This document shows, one piece after another, positions 26,910-34,470 of a stretch of DNA of 64,000 nt. The notes beneath the pieces were generated by a model that was not told the DNA's origin, searched no databases, and worked only from the letters and a program-made list of their open reading frames with translations. Source of the stretch: an uncultured Cohaesibacter sp. (GTDB lineage: Bacteria; Pseudomonadota; Alphaproteobacteria; Rhizobiales; Cohaesibacteraceae); contig NZ_OY781114.1 in the NCBI RefSeq assembly GCF_963676485.1, forward strand, positions 682,001-746,000. The letters are read 5' to 3'. Position 1 is the stretch's first letter. Each line of letters opens with the position of its first letter. The position numbers were made by a program, and so were the translations under genes.

Positions 26910-28139
26910 TCAGGACATTTTCTCGGCAGCGCGGGCAAGGGCCTCTTGCGCTTCCTGACTGGCCGGATGCGAATAGGAGAGATCCATAGCACTCGGCTCC
27001 GCCTCAATGGGGCGGGACCAGAGCGCGGCAAAGGCCTCTTCAATATCGGCTCCCTCATATAGAATGCTGCGCACCGCTTCGCAGATCGGCATGGTGACAC
27101 CGAGGCGACGGGCCAGATCGGTGATCGAGCGGGCATTTGCCTCGCCCTCAACCACCATATGGCGGCCTTCAAAGCAGTCTTCCCTTGCAATCCCCTGCCC
27201 CAGTTGCAGACCAAGGGACATGTTGCGCGAGGTCGGCGAGGAACATGTGAGTGTCAAATCCCCAACGCCAGACAGACCAGCCACCGTTTCGCGGCGACCG
27301 CCGAGCTTTTCGGCCAGCACCATCATTTCGTCGATACCGCGGGTGATCAGCGCTGCGCGGGTATTTTCAGCAAAGCCGACGCCCTGCATCATGCCGCAGG
27401 CGATGGCGACCACATTCTTGACAGCACCCCCGATTTCAACGCCCACCAGATCATCCGACACATAAGCACGGAAGGCTTCTGTGCTGAGCGTCATGGCAAA
27501 GCGTACGGCAGGGCTTTCATCCGGGGTCAGGCGATCCGCATAGCTGAAGGGAAAGGCCGACACGACAGCCGTCGGGTGGCCAATAGCGGTTTCTCGGGCA
27601 AAGGTTGGACCGGAAATGACGCCGACAGAATGATTTGCCAGCACTACTTCAGCAACCTGCGTCATCAAAAGACCGGTATCTGCCTCAATCCCCTTGGCGC
27701 ACACAGCGATTGGCACACCTTCAGGAATATGCGCTGCGACCTGCTCGGACACAGCGCGAATGGCACTTGAAGGCACAACAATCATCACGGCATCAGCACC
27801 CGTCAGGGCGGCCTTCAAATCGGATGTTGCCTTGAGATTGCGCGGCAATTCACAATCGGGCAAAAACACCGAATTGGTGTGCGCCTCGTTGATTTCATTC
27901 ACCACCTTCTCAGACCGGCCCCAAAGGGTTGTCTTGGTTCCGGCTCGTGCTGCCGTCGCGGCAAGGGCTGTGCCCCAAGAACCGGCACCAACAACGGTCA
28001 GAGACGCAAAAGGGTGCGCATGGGTTTCAGAATTTTCCGGCAAAGAGGTTTCAGGACGCAAAGTCTTGTCGTCCGCATCTGTCGGAGCAATGGGGCTCGC
28101 AGGCGTAAATTCAGCGACAGGAACCTGTCGCCCGCCCAT
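26910..28139 (-). CDS. gpsA: NAD(P)-dependent glycerol-3-phosphate dehydrogenase with N-terminal extension
   Basis: A 409-residue GpsA. The Rossmann motif VGAGSWGTALA begins near residue 50, the catalytic lysine lies in GAVKNVVAIACG, and the substrate loop NTRAALITRGIDEM is intact. It reduces dihydroxyacetone phosphate to sn-glycerol-3-phosphate. The start at 28139 is supported by a very strong AGGAGG 8 bases upstream and gives an unusual 47-residue N-terminal extension rich in Pro, Thr and Glu compared with the usual roughly 330-residue enzyme. As first gene of the operon with the phosphatase and ggpS it probably supplies the acceptor for glucosylglycerol; it could also serve phospholipid synthesis. 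Confidence 0.93.
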   Translation of the reverse strand: MGGRQVPVAEFTPASPIAPTDADDKTLRPETSLPENSETHAHPFASLTVVGAGSWGTALAATAARAGTKTTLWGRSEKVVNEINEAHTNSVFLPDCELPRNLKATSDLKAALTGADAVMIVVPSSAIRAVSEQVAAHIPEGVPIAVCAKGIEADTGLLMTQVAEVVLANHSVGVISGPTFARETAIGHPTAVVSAFPFSYADRLTPDESPAVRFAMTLSTEAFRAYVSDDLVGVEIGGAVKNVVAIACGMMQGVGFAENTRAALITRGIDEMMVLAEKLGGRRETVAGLSGVGDLTLTCSSPTSRNMSLGLQLGQGIAREDCFEGRHMVVEGEANARSITDLARRLGVTMPICEAVRSILYEGADIEEAFAALWSRPIEAEPSAMDLSYSHPASQEAQEALARAAEKMS

Positions 28140-28779
28140 CAGCCACCCTCCTAAAAGAGAATCCCAAAGGGTTCGAACTGCTACACCATCCAGCACTTTA
28201 TTTCTCCGTAAAACAAACATCATCAATCGCAAATTCGCTCGTATTTTCAGTTTTTTTGATTGGACCCAAACAGCAAACCACAATGCCAAGGGTCCTTCGA
28301 AATGTTTTGGATCGGTCTGGTAGAAAATCAGGATATGTCTTTGCTTGAGAAACATCTCTTGATTGCCTGCCAGCGGATCGCTCCAACTGGTCAACGCGCC
28401 AAAATGGATTTGGTTTCAAAGTTTTTTGAATAAATTTTTGCGGTGTGACTATTTGTGGCTCCAAGACCGAAAACTCAACAAAAATAGAAAATATAGTTTT
28501 AATTGCATTATGTCAAATTTCGACATTCATCGGATATAATCGTTAAATATACTAAAAAAATATAATTTTTTACATTTATTATATATATCAATACATCATA
28601 AATCGATTAATATAAAAAATTATTCTTCATTTATATTCAAAAAAATTTCTAAAAATCGCATGCCCACCAAGTTTAACTCAAGACAAATCAAAGCAATATG
28701 AGGCACTGACAGTATAGATACAGGAAGAATCAATTGATTTTGATGACAGGTTAGGCGCGCACAATTTTTAAGCAAAACA
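28140..28779. other. AT-rich intergenic region upstream of gpsA
   Basis: This must hold the gpsA operon promoter. Bases 28480-28640 are extremely AT-rich. Open frames crossing it (28198-28464, 28620-28850) lack ribosome sites and familiar sequence. I see no GGAAC...CGTT promoter here. Confidence 0.5.
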
Positions 28780-28820
28780 AAGCCCGCAGCCGGAGATTCA
28801 TTCCGGCTGCGGGCTTCTTT
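28780..28820. terminator. Strong orphan terminator-like hairpin
   Basis: A perfect 15-bp stem (28780-28794 with 28802-28816), 7-base loop, T-rich on the plus strand and A-rich on the other side. No recognised gene ends next to it, so it may close an unannotated small RNA, or the minus-strand transcript of the small gene at 29072-29218. Confidence 0.65.
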
Positions 28821-29071
28821 ATGCATAGAGTAGCCAATGACATTGACCACAGGCTGAAAGAGAGAAGAAGGATTTTGACCCCGAAAATGCGCCTAGGGTC
28901 AGACTTTCAGTGAAGCGCGAGGCCATTGCCTCGTTGCGCCTCGTCGGCGCGCTTCATACCCGGCGGGTGTTGGCATCGTTATCGCGACCTCAGCACAATT
29001 GAATATCGCGCCGTGATCAAGGTCAAGACGACTTCGCACCCGGTTTTTAGCGCTTATCCAAGCGCCAAACA

Positions 29072-29218
29072 CTAGATGTGAAAGACATCCTCGATTCCCA
29101 ATTTCTGAAGATCGGAACGAGACGGCTGACAACCATATTCAATATCATTTGCAATGCGGGAAGCCGCTGGCAAACAGGTGAAGAAATGACGCGTGGTCTC
29201 AAAGATTTCGCTAAACAT
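29072..29218 (-). CDS. Small DUF1127-like protein (tentative)
   Basis: A 48-residue basic/aromatic protein, MFSEIFETTRHFFTCLP..., ending in SDLQKLGIEDVFHI. The final block resembles the closing helix of small DUF1127-type proteins (a short arginine-rich family, often RNA-linked, ending in L..IGI). I recognise only this pattern. The start has GGAAAC about 7 bases upstream. A longer frame exists but adds unlikely sequence. Other parts of the surrounding 28821-29643 stretch look non-coding. Confidence 0.4.
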   Translation of the reverse strand: MFSEIFETTRHFFTCLPAASRIANDIEYGCQPSRSDLQKLGIEDVFHI

Positions 29219-29643
29219 AGGGACGTTTCCGTTTGTTTTTTGTAATTTTGTCGGGACCATATACCTGTTTTTATCGTTGTGAAAAGCACAAGACGACAAC
29301 GACAGCCATGCACTTAACGCATAGGCAAAATCATTCAATTTAGAGCCAAAACCGGCTGCCCCAGAGGCTTTGAAAACAAGCTTCCCAGCTTCTTTCGCGA
29401 GGCAAGCAGACCAACAAAAGCAGCATTTTCCCAAGGCCAGCCCTCAAAGAGCCCTTACTTGGAGGACTTTTCTTATACCCGCAGAGATAGTTGGAACGCA
29501 TTTCATGCACGCCTCAAGCTTTTGTGATGAGCGGTATGCTTGCACTTTCGCACAACAAACCAAATCTTAGCTTGAGGACGTTAAGCCGTTTCGCCGGATC
29601 CCATCTCTGGTGCAGCGACAAAGCAAACCAGAGGAGACACGCT

Positions 29644-30840
29644 ATGCATGCCCTTCCCCTAACCGGTCTTGTTGCCTTAAGCCTTCTGACAGGCACAGCA
29701 ACGGCTTCTGCCCAAAGCTTCAACGATGCGCCACCCAACGGCGAAGGTCAGACACCCGCCTTTGAAGGTCAAACCCGTGCTCCCTATCTTGACGATGATA
29801 TCTCGGTCAAACGCGAGACCATAGCCGATGGCCTGCAAAATCCCTGGGGTATGGACCAGTTGCCCGACGGGCGCTGGATCGTCACCGAGCGCCCGGGACG
29901 CATGCGGATCATCGATGCAACGGGCAAAAAATCCCACGCGATTGAAGGCCTGCCAGAGGTCGACGCCCGCGGACAGGGCGGGTTGCTGGATGTGGTCGTC
30001 AAGGATGACTTTGCTGAAACACGCCGCGTTTGGTGGAGCTTTGCCGAGCCGCGCGGCAATGGCACCAATGGCACAGCCGTTGCGACCGGCATTCTTTCTG
30101 ATGATGAAAGCCGTATGACTAATGTGGACGTAATTTTCCAGCAAAATCCGGCATGGCGCTCGACCAACCATTATGGCTCACGGCTGGTGTTTGACCCATC
30201 TGGTGCCTTGTTCGTGACAACCGGCGAACGCTACTACACCGAATCCCGTCAACTGGCGCAGGATGTGGGCACCCATCTTGGCAAGGTGCTCCGCATAGAC
30301 CCGATGGGTGGTGCGGCGAAAGGCAATCCAAACCTGAAAGGTGGCCTGCCCGAGGTCTGGTCTTATGGGCATCGCAATATCCAGTCTGCGGCTCTGGGGC
30401 CGGACGGGCATTTATGGACCGTGGAACATGGCCCCAAAGGCGGCGACGAGCTGAACCGACCTGAAGCGGGCAAGAATTATGGCTGGCCGATTATCTCCTA
30501 CGGCGAGAATTATTCCGGCACGCCTGTGGGGGAAGGCATCACGGCCAAGGAAGGTATGGAGCAGCCGGTCTATTATTGGGACCCTGTAATCGCTCCGGCT
30601 GGTATGGTCTTTTATGATGGCGCGATGTTCCCCTCCTTCAAAGGCGACGCCCTCATCGGCGGGCTCGCCAGTCAGGCCTTGGTGCGGCTGAAACTGAAAG
30701 ACGGCAAGGTCGTGGGGGAAGCGCGCTATCTTGAAGGCCGAAGCCGTGTCCGTGACGTGGATGTGGATGCAAAGGACGGCGCCATCATGATTTTGACAGA
30801 TGCCAAGAATGGAGCCTTGATGCGGGTCACCCCGGAATAA
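29644..30840 (+). CDS. Secreted PQQ-dependent aldose/sorbosone-type sugar dehydrogenase
   Basis: A 398-residue exported protein with a signal peptide (1-23, ending ASA-Q) and a six-bladed propeller of the soluble glucose/sorbosone dehydrogenase family. Conserved blocks are LQNPWGMDQLPDGRWIVTERPGRM, HYGSRLVFDPSGALFVTTGER, GKVLRIDP, YGHRNIQSAALGPDG, EHGPKGGDELN and GKNYGWP, which supply the PQQ and calcium sites. It should oxidise aldoses in the periplasm. The start at 29644 has GAGGAG about 7 bases upstream; the open frame reaches back to 29491 without signal-peptide character. It is the second quinoprotein in the window. It stands alone and is convergent with the large minus-strand operon. 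Confidence 0.9.
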   Translation: MHALPLTGLVALSLLTGTATASAQSFNDAPPNGEGQTPAFEGQTRAPYLDDDISVKRETIADGLQNPWGMDQLPDGRWIVTERPGRMRIIDATGKKSHAIEGLPEVDARGQGGLLDVVVKDDFAETRRVWWSFAEPRGNGTNGTAVATGILSDDESRMTNVDVIFQQNPAWRSTNHYGSRLVFDPSGALFVTTGERYYTESRQLAQDVGTHLGKVLRIDPMGGAAKGNPNLKGGLPEVWSYGHRNIQSAALGPDGHLWTVEHGPKGGDELNRPEAGKNYGWPIISYGENYSGTPVGEGITAKEGMEQPVYYWDPVIAPAGMVFYDGAMFPSFKGDALIGGLASQALVRLKLKDGKVVGEARYLEGRSRVRDVDVDAKDGAIMILTDAKNGALMRVTPE

Positions 30841-30854
30841 CCCGAGCGCTCCCG

Positions 30855-30886
30855 GGTGTCTTCGTGCGCCCAACGCGGCAGACACC
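30855..30886. terminator. Weak hairpin between convergent transcripts
   Basis: A 7-bp stem (30855-30861 with 30880-30886) with further inner pairing, but no T tract on either side. It may separate the PQQ dehydrogenase gene from the end of the 13-gene operon. Confidence 0.3.
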
Positions 30887-30931
30887 TGCCTTCTGTTGCC
30901 GGAGGCAAGCTTTTCCTTGAAGCTTTCAAGC

Positions 30932-31903
30932 TCATTGGCAAAGCGCACGGGCGCCCTTGTTGCCAAGACCAACCATGATGGATTGAAGGCTTTCACCCAA
31001 CTGCTCGGGTTCAATCCATTTCCCGCCTGTCGCATGAGCCACACAGGAAAGCGCATCGCCGCCGCCAAGCGAGACCACGTCAATCTCTACGTCCGGATGG
31101 GCGCGAGCCACGGCACATGGATCACCTTCAGACGTGTCCTTGCCATCACTCACCAGAATGATGCGCCCGCCCCCCTTCTGCCGCACTTTTTCAAGTGCGA
31201 GAGTCATCGCCTCAGCGGCCGCAGTGGATGACTGCAGCGTCAACCCGTTGGTTTTCGCGATAAGGTTCCCGCGCTCCTTTGAACCAAAGTCCCCCATATC
31301 TTTCACAAAAGGGCTGCCTGCGAACGCCACCACACCAATTTCCGTCTTTTTGTCAATCTGATGGGCGACCTGTTCGACGGCGCTTTTCAGATCATCCAGA
31401 CGCTTGCGACCGGGCTTCTTGATGAGCCCGCTATAGACGACTTCGGCAGCCTTGCCCACAATCCCGCCAGCCGCCATGCGGTTTTCCAGCTTTGTTGCCA
31501 GTTCGCTGTCCATATCCGCAGGCAAACCCATACTGAAAGAATGATCAAGAACAAGCACGATATAGCTGCGGTCTTCCGGGCGGGCGCAGTGTTTTGAAGG
31601 AGGCTTGGGTGCCTCGGCCTGAGGGGCAGGCTCAGGTGGTGGGGGTGTTGCAACCGGCCTCTCGGGCTTGGCCGGAGGGCAGGATTCCTGTTGCTCACCT
31701 GCCACCTGCATCAACATATGCAGTTGATCCTGAAGCGCGTTGAGCCTTGTGAGATCAGGCGAAGCGTCACCTGTGCACCAGCTCCATTGATAGCCCAAGA
31801 CCCTGACCCCACAGGATTTCAGCGAAAGATGGCCAAGATAGCCCACCAAAGCAACGAAGATCAGCCATAACAGAATGAACCCAACAAGACGGAGATGCCT
31901 CAT
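30932..31903 (-). CDS. Membrane-anchored vWA protein (last gene of the SrfBC-vWA operon)
   Basis: 323 residues. A membrane helix (6-26) is followed by the cysteine module LSLKSCGVRVLGYQWSWC (Cys31, Cys43), a leucine-rich coiled coil to Cys75, a Pro-rich linker (76-112) and a von Willebrand factor A domain. The MIDAS metal site is intact: DHSFS (Asp120, Ser122, Ser124), with a later SDGKDT. Topology is N-in/C-out, so the vWA domain faces the periplasm and probably binds a partner through a divalent cation. It is a close paralogue of the gene upstream (31903-33273), whose stop overlaps this start (TGATG). Function unknown. Confidence 0.85.
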   Translation of the reverse strand: MRHLRLVGFILLWLIFVALVGYLGHLSLKSCGVRVLGYQWSWCTGDASPDLTRLNALQDQLHMLMQVAGEQQESCPPAKPERPVATPPPPEPAPQAEAPKPPSKHCARPEDRSYIVLVLDHSFSMGLPADMDSELATKLENRMAAGGIVGKAAEVVYSGLIKKPGRKRLDDLKSAVEQVAHQIDKKTEIGVVAFAGSPFVKDMGDFGSKERGNLIAKTNGLTLQSSTAAAEAMTLALEKVRQKGGGRIILVSDGKDTSEGDPCAVARAHPDVEIDVVSLGGGDALSCVAHATGGKWIEPEQLGESLQSIMVGLGNKGARALCQ

Positions 31904-33273
31904 CAGCAGCCCCCTCTTGCGCCGTTCAGGCCCAACTCGACCAGAATTTGCTGAAGGCTCTGCGCTTCCTTGGCGGGCTCCACCAGCTTACCGCCGGTGG
32001 CCCGTGCTACGCAGGAGAGCGCCTGCCCGCCCCCAAGAGAGATGACATCGACCTGCACCCCGGAGCTTTGCTTGGCCACCGCGCATGGATCAGCATCACA
32101 TGTGTCTTTGCCGTCGCTGACGAAAATCACACGCCCGCCATGCACGCGACTTGCCTTTTCCATGGCAATCTTGAGCGCATCAGCGGCCGGAGTTGCCGGT
32201 TTGGTTTGCAACTGGTTGATCTTGCTGATCAGGCGTTCACGTCTGCCTTGATCATAATCCCCCATATCCACCACACCATTGCATCCGGCGAAGGTGACAA
32301 CACCAATGCGGGTTTCTGGCGGCAGGCGTCGGGTGACTTCACCAACAGAGGATTTGACCTCATCAAGGCGCTTGCGACCGGGGCGAGCGATATAGTCATT
32401 ATAGGTATTGGAGGCTTTCCATGCATCCGGGCCACCATTCTCTATGGTGTTCTCCAGCCGTGTTGCCAATTCGCTGTCCATTTCGACTGGCAACCCCATG
32501 CTTCTGGAATGATCTAGCGCCAGAACCACATAATCGAGCTTCGGCTTACCATCGGGGCATTGCGGCGGCGGTTCTGACGATTGACTATCAGCTGAAGGCG
32601 GTGGACTACCTGCGGCTGCGCCACCATTGCCTCCCCCGGGCGGAGGCGTGCCACCTTCGCCGCCAGCTCCTGCAGGTGGGGTTCCGCCCCCTCCGCCTCC
32701 TCCGCCGCCAGCCGCGCCACCGATACCGCCAGCTCCACCACCACCTGCAGCCTGCCTATGAGGAGCAGGTTCAGGCAATGGCATCGCTCCTTCTCCGGAG
32801 GGCGCCGCCCCTTGACCATCGGTCGCAGGCATATCGACATCCCCTTCCGCAAGCGGTGTCGGATTAGGAGATGGTGCCGCATCGCCATCGGCTGGCTCAC
32901 GACCACCAGATGCGGGCGCGCCCGAAGGCAAAACCGGACCGGAAGCGGGTGGCCTAGCGCTTGCTCCTCCGATAGCGCCCACAGCGCTGTTGCCACCAGC
33001 GGGAATACTCCCCAAAGGAGCGGGCACAGGCGCGCGCGCAACCGGGCCACACTGGGCGCTCATCTGACCATTCATCTCGATAAGGGTATGGAGCTGGCGC
33101 TGCAGATCATTCAAACGCGACAGATCCGGCTGGCGGCTCGCCGTGCACCAGCTGATTTCGTAGCCCAAAAACCTGATGCCACAGGCTTTGAGCGACAAAC
33201 CAGCCAGCAGCGCAACCAGCACCACAAACCCCACCCACAACATGACCAGAATAGCCAGACGAAAGCCCTTCAT
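31903..33273 (-). CDS. Membrane-anchored vWA protein with long glycine/proline linker
   Basis: 456 residues with the same plan as its downstream paralogue. A TM helix (7-25) leads to the module LSLKACGIRFLGYEISWC (Cys31, Cys43), a coiled coil to Cys75, then about 160 residues of very low-complexity Gly/Pro/Ala/Ser sequence (about 76-237). A C-terminal vWA domain has MIDAS DHSRS (Asp254, Ser256, Ser258) and SDGKDT. The linker would let the periplasmic vWA head reach far from the membrane, perhaps through the peptidoglycan. The 3' end overlaps the next gene by one base. Confidence 0.85.
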   Translation of the reverse strand: MKGFRLAILVMLWVGFVVLVALLAGLSLKACGIRFLGYEISWCTASRQPDLSRLNDLQRQLHTLIEMNGQMSAQCGPVARAPVPAPLGSIPAGGNSAVGAIGGASARPPASGPVLPSGAPASGGREPADGDAAPSPNPTPLAEGDVDMPATDGQGAAPSGEGAMPLPEPAPHRQAAGGGGAGGIGGAAGGGGGGGGGTPPAGAGGEGGTPPPGGGNGGAAAGSPPPSADSQSSEPPPQCPDGKPKLDYVVLALDHSRSMGLPVEMDSELATRLENTIENGGPDAWKASNTYNDYIARPGRKRLDEVKSSVGEVTRRLPPETRIGVVTFAGCNGVVDMGDYDQGRRERLISKINQLQTKPATPAADALKIAMEKASRVHGGRVIFVSDGKDTCDADPCAVAKQSSGVQVDVISLGGGQALSCVARATGGKLVEPAKEAQSLQQILVELGLNGARGGC

Positions 33274-33284
33274 GGGATGCCTTC

Positions 33285-33701
33285 TTACTGCGTTTGCATC
33301 AGGGTTTCGACCTGTGACCGCAAAGCGGCCACTTCGGCTTCAAGGCGCGCAATCTGCTCGGCAGAACCATTGCTCGAGCGCGCCGTCGACAATTGTTGTT
33401 GCCGCTGGGCGAGCGTGGCACGCAGCCTGTTCAACTCGGCCTTCCGGGCGGACAGATTGGCCTTTTCATCATACATGTTGGCCTGAGCATTGGCGGCCTG
33501 ATACTGACGGTGAGACGCGATGGACTGAAGCTGATTGGTCTGTTGCTGATATACGCCGTTGCTCAGATTGCTGCGTGCACACCAATAGTCATCATAGCGG
33601 GCATCTCCCGTGCATGAGGTTGTTTGGCAGGCTGCCAAAAGAGGCAGCAGGGCTCCCAGCGCCATGCAGGGCACAAGGGCCTTTGTCCGAATCTTTGTCA
33701 T
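33285..33701 (-). CDS. Small coiled-coil lipoprotein
   Basis: 138 residues. The signal peptide ends in the lipobox LLAAC, so Cys25 should be lipidated. A short Cys-containing stretch (SCTGDARYDDYWCARSN) precedes a coiled coil of about 85 residues with regular Leu/Ala heptads (ARLEAEVAALRSQVETL). It is probably anchored to the inner or outer membrane and bridges partners. It lies between the glycine-zipper lipoprotein and the vWA genes in the same operon. I do not recognise a named family. Confidence 0.75.
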   Translation of the reverse strand: MTKIRTKALVPCMALGALLPLLAACQTTSCTGDARYDDYWCARSNLSNGVYQQQTNQLQSIASHRQYQAANAQANMYDEKANLSARKAELNRLRATLAQRQQQLSTARSSNGSAEQIARLEAEVAALRSQVETLMQTQ

Positions 33702-33728
33702 GATTTTATCTCTCTTTTCACAATGGGA

Positions 33729-34436
33729 TTAAATGGTTACGCCGACTTCGGACGGAACGCGGGAATAGGCAGATACGAGCGCATCACGCTGTGTTTCCAG
33801 CGAGACTTTCTGAGCCTTGAGCTCTGCAATCTGCTTTTTGACGTTCATGCCTTTCTTGGTGGCCCCTTCAAGATCGGAGATATCGCGATCGACGTTGGAG
33901 ATCTGGCTATTCACGATCTTCACGTTGCCACGGGCACTGGACATCTGGGCCCGATAGGCGTCAGGGGCGAGCTGTCCTGCGCTGAGCTGGGCATTGAGGC
34001 GGTCGATCTCAGCCTTTTCTTCGGCTGCCAGCTGGCGGGCAAAATTGGCCATTTCCTGATAATGGGCGATATTCTTTTCAGCGTTGGCGATGACGCCCTT
34101 GAGCTGATCCTGCTGGGCGGCCTGAGCACCGGCTTCCTTGTTGACGCGTTGGGCATCGGCCGCACCGAACACTCCACCACCAAGGGCACCAATCATTGCG
34201 CCTTGAGCCATGGATTTTTCATCCCCGCCGAGCAACAGGCCAAGCCCGCCGCCGACGATAGCGCCCACGGCCGCGCCGGTGGCCACGCCCTGGAGAATGC
34301 GCACATTCTCATTCTGTTTCTGGCGCATGGCCATTTCTGTCGGGCTCAGAGAGCCGGTTGGCTGCTGGGTGGTCACACACCCGGCAAGGGCAAGCGAAGC
34401 GATGAGCGCTGCAATCAAAGCGTATTTCTGTGACAT
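33729..34436 (-). CDS. Glycine-zipper lipoprotein with coiled coil
   Basis: 235 residues. Lipobox LALAGC (Cys20) is followed by a spacer and a glycine-zipper segment (about 50-95: GAAVGAIVGGGLGLLLGG and GAMIGALGGGVFG). A long coiled coil (about 100-225) ends the protein. Glycine zippers insert into or line membranes, so the protein may contact a bilayer in addition to its lipid anchor. AGGAAAG lies upstream of the start. It follows the SUMF-domain gene by 34 bases in the same operon. No named family recognised. Confidence 0.75.
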   Translation of the reverse strand: MSQKYALIAALIASLALAGCVTTQQPTGSLSPTEMAMRQKQNENVRILQGVATGAAVGAIVGGGLGLLLGGDEKSMAQGAMIGALGGGVFGAADAQRVNKEAGAQAAQQDQLKGVIANAEKNIAHYQEMANFARQLAAEEKAEIDRLNAQLSAGQLAPDAYRAQMSSARGNVKIVNSQISNVDRDISDLEGATKKGMNVKKQIAELKAQKVSLETQRDALVSAYSRVPSEVGVTI

Positions 34437-34470
34437 GATACTGACTTTCCTGTGTCTCTATAAATCTGGT

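Noticed and set aside
29490-29520. GGAAC at about 29492 as an EcfG promoter for the PQQ sugar dehydrogenase
   Set aside because: The bases at the -10 position do not resemble CGTT at either spacing.
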